From NCBI GenBank assembly GCA_026120185.1, contig JANUWF010001218.1, forward strand, positions 3,596,001 to 3,660,000: 64,000 nt of DNA, written 5' to 3'. Shown here in pieces: positions 10,625 through 21,954 of this stretch; position 1 is the stretch's first letter; the number at the start of each line of letters is the position of its first letter. Both the position numbers and the translations under genes were made by a program. The stretch is from Voacanga thouarsii (Eukaryota > Streptophyta > Magnoliopsida > Gentianales > Apocynaceae). The notes beneath the pieces were generated by a model. It was given only the letters and a program-made list of their open reading frames with translations. It was not told the origin of the DNA and searched no databases.

Positions 10625-13600
10625 TGTTCGGAAATATGCCTTCTTAGACTAGGTTTCTGAAGTAAATATCGAATGTCTTAATAAAAGAATTTATTTTCAG
10701 AAATTATTTGTGAATTTACATTTTTATTTGTGCACAATTACGTTTGGAAAAGACCCATTGTGTTTAAGTAAATGGTCCATGTGAATAGAGGTCTTTCACA
10801 GTAAGGTATGGATCACGGGTTACTTAACATATAAACGTTCGTTCTTAACTGATTGATGAGAATTGGAATCTCATCATATTTAGGTTATTATGTTGTAAAT
10901 TCCAAATGAGGAATGGCTTATCTTTAGCCAGTGAGTAATCCACTCACTCCATGATATAAGCGTATTTCGAATACGTAGAACAGGACCTATAGTAGTGGTT
11001 TCTTAAAGTACTATATGGTAGAAACCTAGACTACTACTGCTATAGCGTAGACTAGTACTCTACGACTTAAGTATGAGTTGGTGGTCTGACGAAGTTAGAA
11101 ACATGTACTTTGATATGCTATAGTTAAGGTTTTATCGTAGGGCCAATATACTTGTATGTTGGGTATGTGTGACTAGTTAGTTAAGACAGACTTGTACAAG
11201 ATAGTTTTTATACTATGTCGCCTCTTGTGGTTGTCTGAATGATCTAAATATCCAGGGCCCTGAGAAACATGACTTGGATGTTTACTTTAGGGTAACTCCC
11301 TTGAAACATGGAAACAATCCAAAAAGTCATGAATTATTGGACTAGAAGCCTAAGGATGGTAGATGTCACTTAAAGAGGTGTTAGTACACTTCTTCTTTTA
11401 TAAATATACAGCGATGTATAGAGGGGTATTTTATTCATTACACTTATAGGTTGGAGACTTTGCTAATGCAGCATTGTCCTTGAGGTCAATATTTCCTTAT
11501 GGTGCTATTAGAAAATATTTAAAATACAAAATACAGCTATTTATATGGCAAAGGTATTTTGGTCATTTTAGTAGCCAAGGCGGTGTGTTTTTTGGTTCCC
11601 AGTATAGACCGTAAGTTCCAATTAAATACGGGCTAAGGAATTGATCTTAAATTAAATGGAATTTATTTTATTTAAGTAGCCTAATTTAATTATTGGGTTA
11701 GAATAAAATAAAGGTCCATGGAGAGAAAGATGTTGGGAGATATGCCCTCTTAGACTAGATTTCTGATGTAAATATCGAATGTTTTAATAAAAGAATCTAT
11801 TTTCAAAAATTGTTTGTGAATTTACATTTTTATTTGTTCACAATTACGTTTGGAAAAGACCCATTATGTTTAAGTAAGTGGTTCATATGAATGGAGGTCT
11901 TTCACAATAAGGTATGGATCACGGGTTACTTAACACATAAACGTTCGTTCCTAACCGATTGATGAGAATGAGAATCTCATCATGTCTAAGTTATTATGTC
12001 GTGAATTCCAAATAGTGAATAGTTTACCTTTAGCCAGTGAATAGTCCACTCACTTCATGACATAAACGTATTTCGAATACGTAGAACATGACTTGTAGTA
12101 GTGGTTTCTTAAAGTACTATATGGTAGAAACCTAAACTACTACCACTACAGCGTGGACTAGTACTCTATGACTTGAGTATGAGTTGGTGGTCTGACGAAG
12201 TTGGAAGCATGTACTTTGATATGCTATAGTTGAGGTTCTATCGTAGGGCCAATATACTTGCATGTTGGGTATGTGTGACTAGTTAGTTAAGACAGACTTG
12301 TACAAGATAGTTTCTATACTATGTCGCCCCTTGTGATTGTCTGAATGATCTAAATATCCAGGGCCCTGGGAAACATGACTTGGATGTTTGCTTTAAGGTA
12401 ACTCTCTTGGAAAACGAAAATAATTTAGGAAGTCGTGGATCATTGGACTAGAGGCCTAACGATGGTAGATATCATTTTAAGAGGTGTTAATACACTTCTT
12501 CTTCTCTAAATGTACGGCGATGTAGAGAAGGGTATTTTAGTCATTACACCTATAGGTCGGAGACTTTGCTAACGCAGTATTGTCCTTGGGGTCAATATTT
12601 CCTTATGGTGATATTAGGAAATATTTAAAAATGCAAAATACAGCTATAGTAACCAAGGCGGTGTGTCTTTTGGTCCCTAGTATAGATTGTGAGTCCTAAT
12701 TAAATACGGGCTAAGGAATTAATCTTAAATTAAATGGAATTATTTTAGTTAAGTAGTCTGATTTAATTATTGGGTTAGAATAAAATAAAGGTCCATGGAG
12801 AGAAAGAATTAATTAAATTATTTTGGTGGGTTAATTAATTATTCAGAGCTTTAGCCCAATTTGAATAATTAAAGATTAAGTTAAGACTAAACTAGTATAG
12901 ACTTGTTAATTGGACTAGTTTATTTGGGTTGGGAAATTAATTATTTGTTAGGCCAATTAGTTAGTTCTAATTAGAATAATTAATTTAGTCCAAAAGGTTA
13001 AACTAAGAGTCCAATGGCCCGATCCAGTTTAACCTAGGGTTTTATTTAGGTTAAACAGGAAGACTGGAAAGAACGTGGTTTTTGACGGCTTCTTCTCTGT
13101 GAAAAGAACCAGACGTCTCTCTCTCTCTCTCTTTTCAGAAAATATTCCTTAGTTTTGTTAGTTGTTCACCAAACGGAATTAGACAGACCATATACTGGAA
13201 GACTGAGAGTTTGGCGTTCACATACATGTACAGACGGAGTAGGAGACTTGCAGGAATCGCACCAGAGGTCTCCACCAGCGTACCTACCCCTGTTGCACAC
13301 ATTCCGGTCCAGCTAATTCTTAGAACGAGGAAAAGAGATAATTTTTTTAACCTCGGAATCAGTACAAAGTGCAGCTGGCGCCAGCTAGGGCTGCCGGAGC
13401 CAGCTCTATTCGGTTCCCCTATCCTTCAGTTTTTCCAGTTTTTTTTCTTTCACTTCCGCTGCGTGCCCTGTATTTTCCGTTTTTCATGCCTTCAAGAGAA
13501 TTAATTAAATTAGTTTGGTGAGTTAATTAATTATTCAGGGTTTTGGCCCAGTTTGAATAATTAGGGATTAACTTGGGACTAAACTAATATTGGTTTGTTA

Positions 13601-14194
13601 ATTGGACTAGTTTATTTGGGTTGAGAAAATTAATTATTTGTTGGGCCATTAAGTTGGTTCTAATTAGAATAATTAATTTAGTCCAAAAGGTTAAACTAAT
13701 AGTCCAATAATCTAGTCTAGTTTAACCTAGGGTTTTATTTAAATTAAACAGGAGGATTGGAGATCATCGTTTTTTTTTTTACAGACTCTTTTCTGTGGAA
13801 AAAAACACACGCCTCTCTCTCTCTCTCTCTCTCTCTCCCAGAAAGTATTCCTTAGTTCTGTTAGTTGTTCACCAAACCGAATTAGGCAGGTCATATATTG
13901 GAAGACCGAAAGTTTGGCATTCAAATACATACACAGACGAAGTAGGAGACTTACAGGCATCGCATCAGAGGTCTCTACCAGCGTACCTACCCCGGTTGCA
14001 CACATTCCAGTCTAGTAAATTCTTAGAATGAGAAAAAGATGTAAGAAATTTTTAACCTCAGAGTCTTGCCAGAGCCTAATCGGCTCCGACCCTAGACGGG
14101 AATTCCTCTGTTCTTGTTTTTTCCATTTTTTTTTTTTTTTTTTTGCTTTCGCTTCCGCTATGTGCTCTGTGTTTTCCCTTTTTTCATGCCTTCA
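10625..14194 (+). mobile_element. Copia solo LTR A, interrupted by LTR B
   Basis: Starts TGTTCGGAAATATGCC at 10625 and ends TTTTTTCATGCCTTCA at 14194. Flanking pentamers are TCAAT (10620-10624) and TCAAC (14195-14199), a target duplication with one change. It is split at 11730/13500 by LTR B; joining the outer parts gives about 1.8 kb, the size of B. No internal coding sequence is present, so it arose by LTR-LTR recombination. Confidence 0.88.
11731..13494 (+). mobile_element. Copia solo LTR B, nested in LTR A
   Basis: 1,764 bp from TGTTGGGAGATATGCCC to TTTTTCATGCCTTCA. Flanks are AAAGA (11726-11730) and AGAGA (13495-13499), a target duplication with one change. After the insertion, LTR A resumes at AATTAATTAAATTAG, just where B itself continues with ATTAATTAAATTA after the same GGTCCATGGAGAGAAAGA, so the insertion point can be read directly. 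Contains a (CT)n tract and the 14-bp palindrome AGCTGGCGCCAGCT at about 13375-13388. Confidence 0.9.
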
Positions 14195-14855
14195 TCAACA
14201 AGATGACAAAAGGGGAAAAAAAAAAGGACACCGAACAAAACAACAAAAGAAGAAACAAAACAAAAGAAACAAAAGAAAAAGAGCCTTGGGAGTATGTGTT
14301 ATATCATTAGGAGGATGCAAAAAGAAAGAGAAGCTGCGGCTTAGCCGAGAAGCCACAGCTCAGCTAAGACGCAGCTCACCAAAGAACAAAAAGAGATCAG
14401 CTTGAGTGAACCGATTTTAGTAAAAGAAAAGAAGAAGCTTGGCGGCTCACACTCCTGTGGCTCATAGGCTTCATATCTCGGCAAGGAAAATGACGCGGCT
14501 TTAGTAAGAAGAAGAAGGCATTGGCTCGAGCTAGGCTGCGTCGGCTCGAGTGAGCCGATTTCAGGAAGAAATGAAGAAAATGGCTTCACGGCTCGGGTGA
14601 GCCGATTTCAAGAGAAAAGAAAGAATTGGGTTTGGGTTTTGGCTTGATAAAAGGAAAGGAAGATATGGCTTAGTTTCAGTGGCTTAGCTTCGTGGCTTTA
14701 ACCAAAAGAAAGGCGATTTGCGATGGCTCAAAATTGGTTCATGTATGAGTTTAAGGTGGTGGACTTCAGTTGGATTTATACAAGAATTTCATTAGGCATT
14801 TTAGATTAGGAAATTACTTCTTCTTTGTGGTGGATTTTTAGGAAGTTCTTGTAGC

Positions 14856-14863
14856 TATAAATA
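14856..14863 (+). promoter_or_regulatory. TATA box of the element I LTR
   Basis: TATAAATA inside the LTR, aligned with TATAAATA at 27010-27017 in the LTR of element II. The downstream text (AATCACTCAA..., GGTTTGTCTATGAGT) is also shared, so this is the probable element promoter. Confidence 0.6.
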
Positions 14864-15247
14864 ATTCTCATTCACGGTATGTAAAAGGTGTGCACACATG
14901 GAGGCTTATAAAAATATTTTGAGTGCATCCATATAATATTTTCTCTAGAGAAATAAATCACTCAAGGAACATTGATTTTAGAAGAGTTTTCATTGGAAAT
15001 TGAAGGGTTTGTCTATGAGTACCTATCTGTTTCATTTGTTTTCTTTTCTTTGATTAATGATGCAATTAATGTTTTAATTGTGTTTGAATATTATTTTCAG
15101 ATTCATGATATTGTTATTTATTTAATCTTTGATCAATTGATTATTATTCTTAGTATTTGATTACTTGATTTTATTTGATAGGTTGATGGAATTAAATTTA
15201 CATCTAATGGACTTAGGAAACGAAGTTAGATTAAGTTTAATTTAGTC

Positions 15248-15249
<2 letters not shown>

Positions 15250-15285
<36 letters not shown>
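15250..15285 (+). repeat. (TA)n microsatellite
   Basis: Uninterrupted TA dinucleotides inside the LTR of element I. Confidence 0.95.
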
Positions 15286-15290
<5 letters not shown>

Positions 15291-16004
15291 TTCTTAACTG
15301 GATTGGGAAAGAATGCTCGAGAATTGAACTTAAGTAATCAAAGATTAGTTAATTTCACCTAGAATATAAGATTATTGGTTAATTTCATATCCATTTTCAC
15401 CTAGAGTATAGGGATAATTGTTGAATGATGAGTTTAATGCATTTCTTTAGTTATATTGGTTTGATTGAGAAATCTACTAATTTAATTAAGAAATAGTAAT
15501 TCCATAGACTGAAGTAGTTTCTATTTTTATTCCTTTATGATGCTAAGACAATGGTTGATTGTGATAAGTGTTAAATGATTCATATCATGTTTTTTAGAAT
15601 AACTATTTAATTACATATTTTTCTTTCCATGAGTTGTATATATTTTTTATTTTTATTTTTATTTCTTTATCAATCTTGTTGAGGGGTTAAATAATGAATG
15701 AAAGGTAATTAATGGTAGTTGTTTCTTGACGATCGATACTCGTTAAATCCCTATATTATACTTGTGATGAGTATATTAGTTCATATGTATAATTTGGAAA
15801 TTGATGTTTTAATTAAAATTTAATTAGAGATGAATTTAAAATTGAATAATTTTTATACACCCAAATCATACGCATCATTGAGTCGTTAAGTGACCTATCC
15901 CAATTATTGCAGTCAGATAGCCTGAAACTTGATGAACTTTGTTTACCGATTGAGATGTTTCAATAAACGCACACAGAGAGTTAACCCATTATTTGATTTG
16001 TGAG

Positions 16005-16455
16005 AGTTTTGTTTGGTGCTCCAAGCTTTTCGAACCCATTCAACTTCGCGGGGAAACCCCAAAATTGCTGTGCCTTGAACCAAATTTAAGGGTATATGAA
16101 CTGAATTGAACTTTCTATTTTTAACACTAAGAGTTTCAGTGCTTCAATTCTTTTTAAAGTTATTCACAGTAGATTTGTTATTAGATTTTTTTTTAAAATA
16201 AATTATAATGATATGAAACACAGGTGACAGTGGGGAAGTAACTACCACACATATGCTTCTTGGGATTTGGTCAGAGAAAGAATCTGCAGGGCATAAAATT
16301 TTGGCTGGACTTGGTTTTGATGATGAGAAAGCTCAGGAGTTGGCCAAAGATGTAAGTTATGCATTTGGCCTCTTCCTTGATTAGATTTCTCCTTCTAACT
16401 CTTGGCATTCACTTTTTTGCAGATGGACAAGGACATAATTCTGAGCTTCAAGTAG
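16005..16455 (+). pseudogene. ClpT-like (chloroplast Clp protease accessory subunit) gene fragment
   Basis: Two exons with good splice signals. Exon 16224-16351 (acceptor CACAG, donor GTAAG) reads DSGEVTTTHMLLGIWSEK, then a segment rich in ESAGHKIL and GFDDEKAQEL. Exon 16423-16455 (acceptor TTTTTTGCAG) reads MDKDIILSFK and stops at TAG 16453. Phases agree. This matches the C-terminal end of plant CLPT1/CLPT2, stromal proteins related to the Clp N domain that bind the ClpPR protease core. A possible piece of the transit-peptide exon (GAPSFSNPFNFAGKPQ) lies at about 16005-16088 but ends in a stop. The middle of the protein (mature N-terminal half) is absent, so the copy is internally deleted and probably non-functional. 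The element I LTR ends 127 bp upstream. Confidence 0.68.
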
Positions 16456-19400
16456 GTGGTTTAAGAGGCTTCGAAGAGTGACTACTTGCTTGTTCCCTCA
16501 GTATTTTCTGAGAACTACTTCTTTAGAGAAATGCTCAAGTTAGTGGAAACAGCAATGCTTCCAGTTGTTGATTTCGTTAGACAGTTTTCCTTTAGATAAT
16601 TTAGCATATATCTGCACTCTTTTCTCCAAAAATTTTGTGGGAGGGGTTGGTCTTTGTACAAGATTTTGCAAGTCAATTGTTGTAAGCAAAAATTGCACCT
16701 GGCTTTATGCGGTACATTGAATATCTCTTGTTGCATGCTTAATCTCCTCTTATTCTGCCATTTGAGTTTTTTTTTCATGATCCAAAACATTATTATTAAT
16801 CTGTATGAACATATTACTATGTACTGCTTGAAAATTAAATTGAGAATAGCTTGACTGAGATTAGGCTTTGGCCCATCTTGCAACCGTGTTAAGTGATCTA
16901 GATGGGGTTCCTGTTTCATTCATTGCCTTAAATTGAAATTTAGTGTTTTGCACTTAAAAGGAAAAAGGAGGACATGACAGGTGGTGCAACACATTTGTTT
17001 GGTTCTTTTGAAACTGATATGAAGATGTTGTGTACTTTAGAACATTTCTTGATGTCTTACTGATTGAGGAAGAATGATTGGTAGGTTGAAACTGGCTGTG
17101 GCCTGGGACTTGTTAAGCTTTGACGTTGTTGGCCTTTTGTCTTTTGTTTTTCCATGAGTGAAGCATTGGATAGCTCCACGAGAACCTAAGTTTGTGACCC
17201 AATATGGCATGGATATCCAGAATTAAGTAAAGATTATTATGATTTATGTTGCACGGCCTCGAAAGCTAGCAAGTGAAGATGCTATTTGTCTTCCTCTACT
17301 TTAAAACCAGTGGTCTGTATCTTCCAAATTCTCTCTGCTGCTCCTTATCTCTATCAACCCTTCTGAGAAATAGGCAGCAAAGTATCTTTTCAGAGTTTAA
17401 TCTTGGTGCAGAAGTGTGGGACCTTTTCCCCCAATACCCTAACATCTGCATATCTGCTGTTTCAGGTAATTTGTTTTACAGGTTATAGACAATGTAATGG
17501 TTATGTTCCATGAGCAAGAGCTTACTTGGTTGGGCATGTCTCCTGGAAGCATCAAGCTTGCATGGTTTCTGCATTTAGTATGAGTGGAATGCATAAGCAG
17601 GATGTTCCCATATTGTCAGCGATTGTAAGTTATATTTTCTTTTGAAGAATGCAACCACATCAAAGCTTCACCTATCGGGGAAGAAGATAGGTACTGTGGG
17701 AAGTCGCTATGGTTTGAAACCAGCAAAGACCTTAGATGGAGATTTCAATCAATTAAAAAGAACAGAGATAAGTACAATATCGAGTCATTATTACTTTGTG
17801 TGTGAAATGGAAACAGTTCTTGTGGGTCTATTGCTTAGATTTGATAAGGGAATATAAAGCCTTTTTGTTGTCACTCTTCATGATTGCTAAGAGTGTTGAC
17901 CTGGAAGTGTGCTTCACACTTACAATTTGATATATCATAAATGCTTCTTCAATAAAATATTGTTAATATTAGACTAACTTCGGTTAGTTGCATAACTATT
18001 CTATCATTGAAAGAATGGGTATTTTTCTAAGAGAAGTGGAAAGGGCAGAATCTCCTATGTAGGGACAAGTTTTCTTTTGGTGCCTCTACAGTTAATTGCA
18101 ACCATCTTTCAACATAATTTCAGGAAATTAGTGTTTCTTCCGGCTCTGAGAATTTGGATTTATATGGTCTAGTCATTTGGCACCTAGGAAAGGAGCCTTA
18201 ATAATACTGCACTTCTTGATGAACTTTTATCTTGTAGGCTATCAGTTCCAATGTTGCTGTTTCTTGTGTTGCTGACTTGATGGTCTACATCCAAAATCTT
18301 CTTGTCAATTCAGCACAAATGGAAGAGCTCGTCAGTCATATTCTGATGGCATACTGGACCGCAATTTGCTTTGCAAGTATGTATTTGCTTCTTTATGTCT
18401 TCCTGATATTTTATAGGAAATAATCTTGTAATTATGCTGTAGTTACCCTGTGGGCAGGGTATGACAATTTCTGAAACCTTGCTATCTTTGATTTCTGTGA
18501 ACAGCTGACGTGAATTTTGGCCTCTGATGTAGTTCGATAGGGTGCAAGGCACTGATATGTGATAAAAGTTAAACACTTCATCAAATACAACAATATGAAC
18601 TATTATTTGATACACTAAAACGTCATGACAAAATACGAGCCTTCTAGAGGTCCTGAAAGCTTGACAGTTTATTCTACCAATTTGCATTGCCCTTCCTACA
18701 GATGACCTCCTGCTATAGTGGTGCTGTGAGGCTTCATATAGGTATTATGTCAAATAGTTGAATCTTGGTGATCTATAGTAGTTTTTAGAATGCAGTTAGA
18801 CGTGGTAGCTGAGTTTACATACATTTTACACTTGTATTTTCCACAACTTTGTATATCACGTTCTCTGCATACAAATGTGCAAACTTGTAACATGACATTC
18901 TTATGAACACAAACAGCCTCTTATCGTCTGTGGCTGTGTGTCATCATGTGCATGCATATTCTTTACAAGCAATACTACAGCCTGTGTTATTCGGATGTTT
19001 TAGATTGACGGTAAAATTTGCTTTTCTCAATATGCCAGAAATATGTAAGAATACAAAAATGGGGAGAAGAGAAGCACCGGCCAAAGATGATAACCAATTG
19101 GTAGGTGCCTGCTGTTGACAGCGTCTTCTTCCTTTTCTCTCTCTCTCTCTCTAAATACAGGTGAACATTCCTTAAATCATCTTGTCAATAAACAGTTGAT
19201 TGCAAGATCAGTCGCTGTAATGGGGTCGGTTTTCTATCGCTATTTTAGATGAGAACTGTCAAAAGTAGTACGTTAACGTCGAACTCTTCAGGAGTCTAAA
19301 TAAGTCATAAGAATATCGATCAAATGGGATGGTAGGCTCCTCAATTCATCCCTCTGCATCGCTTGGAATCTTGGCTGCCTTCTTTAAATCAAAAGGGTAC

Positions 19401-19560
19401 ATGTTAAAGTTCAGGTTTGTAACTTTGTTGGTGGCCGTGGAAAGTAAGTGCCAGTGTAAAAGGCTATACCGTTCTTAATCTAACTTTCCTTTTAACAGTT
19501 GCCCATTATTTTAGCCTTAGTAGAATACTGTCGATGTATAATAAAAGAAGTTAAATCAAG
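16456..19560. other. 3 kb without a recognisable gene
   Basis: Less AT-rich than the surrounding intergenic DNA and with many short open frames on both strands, but none has a domain I recognise. It could hold 3' flank of the ClpT locus and decayed introns. A stretch at 18238-18375 is preceded by a good acceptor (TTGTAG) and stays open for about 45 codons (AISSNVAVSC...), which may be an exon relic. A (CT)n tract lies at about 19135-19152. No promoter or transposon terminus was found. Confidence 0.4.
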
Positions 19561-19639
19561 CTTTCAACTATGTGAAGAGGACTTTGACTATTCAAGAGAA
19601 ATTTAAGAATCATCATGTGCTTCCACCGATGATTATGGA

Positions 19640-19975
19640 TCACCTACAATTTATTTTTTATGTTCACATTGTATTGCATTATTTTAATATTTGAATATGC
19701 CTATAAATAGGCTCGGTCCTTGCACGTTGTTATTAAGTGAGTGAAATAAAATATTGAGTAAAAATAATTCAGTTCTTTTTCTTTCTTTCTTCTGCTATGA
19801 GTGAGTATTTTGTGCAAATAGCATGTCCCTACGTTATCAAATTGGTATCAGAGCAAAAAATTTTTAGTGTTTATTTGAAAAAGGAGAGATGGCCACAAAC
19901 TATAATATTGTTTGGTTCGGTCCCAAAATAGATGGGAAACTTGATTATAATTATTAGGAGATGTTAATGACCACC
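19640..19975 (+). mobile_element. Copia element 5' end: LTR end, primer-binding site, start of gag
   Basis: CCTATAAATAGGC at about 19699 is a likely TATA box. The LTR ends GTTATCA at 19839, followed by TTGGTATCAGAGC (19842-19854), the initiator-Met tRNA primer-binding site. A gag start follows at 19889: MATNYNIVWFGPKIDGKLDY, then a stop, resembling the copia gag start (xPKLDGDNYxxW). It is cut at 19975 by the gypsy LTR. The left limit of the LTR is uncertain and may lie near 19560. Confidence 0.65.
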
Positions 19976-21748
19976 TGTGAGCCCACCGATTCCCATAACA
20001 GGTTTATTGGGCTGTGGTTTTTATTTTAATTAGTGGGTTAGGATCCATAAGACTTAAAAGTTAGTATTATAAGTTGTGGAGCTAAGTTGTAATTATTTAG
20101 TTAAGGGACCTTTTATTAATTTCTTCATTATAGGCTCAGTCATATTCTGAACAATTACGTTATTTCTGAAGCTATTCTAGAAGAGGAGAAGAGTGAAGAG
20201 AATGGAGAATCTGAGAAGGAGCTTGAGCCTTTGGCATCAACTCTTAGTAAATTAGCTTCCCTCTTGTGTTTTAGAATGTTTTTAGCCTAGGATTGGAGTA
20301 AATTGTTCTTGAATTGAAGTTAGAGTGTTAGGGTTCTAAATTGGGAAAAATCGATTAGATGATTAATTGTATTGTTTGGGTTTCAATTGAAGGTGAATAA
20401 GTGTTTGGAGGCTTGAGTGGAAGCTTTAGAAGGTTCCAAGAGGCTGAATTCAGTAGGTAAGGAGGTTTGGGTTTCCCGCGTTTTGGTTTCTAGTTTCTGT
20501 TTTCTTCCAAATCAAATGTGTTCTTGAATTCTTTATGAAAAATACTATTTTGAATATATGGAAAACAGTATTGAGCATGATATGTTTATTTGTTAAATTC
20601 TGTTTTGATGTTGTGAATGAAATCTATAAGTTTAAGTTAGGTTCTATGTTTATGTTCTAGTTTTGATTCACGAGAATGTTGAATTGCTTGTGGGTTCTGC
20701 TTTGGTAGGAAATTCCCAACTCTATAAGCTATAAGGCCCTACTAGGAGGATACAATACCTAGGATAAGTTAAAGTCCTTCTTCCAATAGGATATAATAAT
20801 TGGGAGACTAATCAGTTAAGTCAAACTAAGTCTCCAAGCATGAATCATCTTCGTGAATTAAGTTATATTTAAGTATGTATAAGTATGTATAAATGGTTTT
20901 AGTGCACAAAATGGTGTTTTTCATTGTTAAAGTGGATGGTTGGAACTGTATTTTTAGACTGAGATGTTGCAGGTTGGCTTTTGGGTGTTTTGAAAATCGT
21001 ACCCGCACATTTCAGAATGCACCCAGCGTTGGCCTTCTCGTTCACGGCCGGTACCAGCCTCACACTGGCCGATGCACCCGGCGCCGGCCGTGCTTCTTCC
21101 ACCTAACGTTGGGTCCACTCTATTTTGACTCCGGCACCAGTTTTCTTCTATTGAAGTGATGGTCTTTTTCCCCCTTGATTTATTTATCATCATTTTCATT
21201 GATTAAACAACACTAGTTTGGTATTCTTATGCCAGATATGCTTCATTTAATTCAATATTAAGTAAAGTTAAGAGATTTATTGTTCCTCTTTTTCCTCCCT
21301 CTTGTTTCTTTGTGTGATACTCCGAAACCTTTACATGGTGTGACCAACCCACCAAGAAAATATGTTAAAACCCATGAGTTATGTTTTCCTAAACTCCTAA
21401 GCTCTTTTGACCAAACGTTTTGTAAATATATATGTATATGTAGCATGCTCAATCTCAGGTAAGTCAGATTTCCTTACTGAGCTAGTGAGCTCACTCCTTA
21501 TTCAACATTTTTGCAAGTTCTCAGATAGATGAGGATGAATTGGAAGAATGGTTTGAAGAGGATCTAGAGTGACTAATTATTTTCATTTCCGTTCAGTTTT
21601 ATGTATGTTTTGTTTTGGATTTAAAGACGATGAAGGATGTTCTTTAAGTATTACTAGAATGTTATGTTTTGGTTATTTATGATATGTAAGGTTCCAACAT
21701 TTTCTTTTTGAGGTGTTGCCATGTCATCCTCGGTTCCGGGGCATGACA
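19976..21748 (+). mobile_element. Ty3/gypsy 5' LTR
   Basis: Starts TGTGAGCCCACCGATTCCC at 19976 and ends CGGTTCCGGGGCATGACA at 21748, followed five bases later by a primer-binding site. Near the end it has TTACTGAGCTAGTGAGCTCACTC, a block shared with the end of the LTR at 1-3504. The GC-rich motif CCGGCGCCGG at about 21078 stands out against the AT-rich sequence. Short ORFs at 20826-21462 are LTR sequence. Confidence 0.82.
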
Positions 21749-21753
21749 TTGAG

Positions 21754-21765
21754 TGGTATCAGAGC
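21754..21765 (+). other. Primer-binding site (initiator Met tRNA)
   Basis: TGGTATCAGAGC, complementary to the 3' end of plant initiator tRNA-Met, five bases after the LTR end. It sets the orientation of the element as plus. Confidence 0.9.
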
Positions 21766-21954
21766 CCAAAGGTTATACTTCCTAGACTAAAACTTTAGGA
21801 CAATAAGCATGGAATGAGTGATAACCTATGAGTTTAAATTTAAGGAAAATAGTAGCATAAATAGTATTTTTGGTATTCTTTAGGGATGTTGATTATGTAG
21901 TAAATTATTTTCCTTTTTCTTTTGTCATTTTAGCACGCAAGTGACGTTTCCGCA

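Larger units (their letters stand above)
10241..15877 (+). mobile_element. LTR of element I, expanded by nested insertions
   Basis: Begins TGATTAGGCTTAAG and ends CATACGCATCA. The first 120 bp align with the start of the LTR at 26566 (shared TTTTGTGATAC...ACAATAACT), and the last 60 bp with its end (TATACACCCAAATCATACGCATCA here, TATACCTAAATTCAAACACATCA there). Subtracting the copia insertion at 10625-14194 leaves about 2.07 kb. The part 14281-14640 is rich in GGCTCGAGTGAGCC-like motifs. Flanking DNA on the right (TTGAG...) leads into the ClpT-like fragment. Confidence 0.75.

Noticed and set aside
18310..18687. 125-codon minus-strand open frame
   Set aside because: Residues show no family pattern and the opposite strand carries an equally good exon-like stretch; not supportable.
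20826..21462. Several overlapping ORFs on both strands
   Set aside because: All lie within the gypsy LTR 19976-21748; overlaps on both strands reflect the GC-rich part near 21050.
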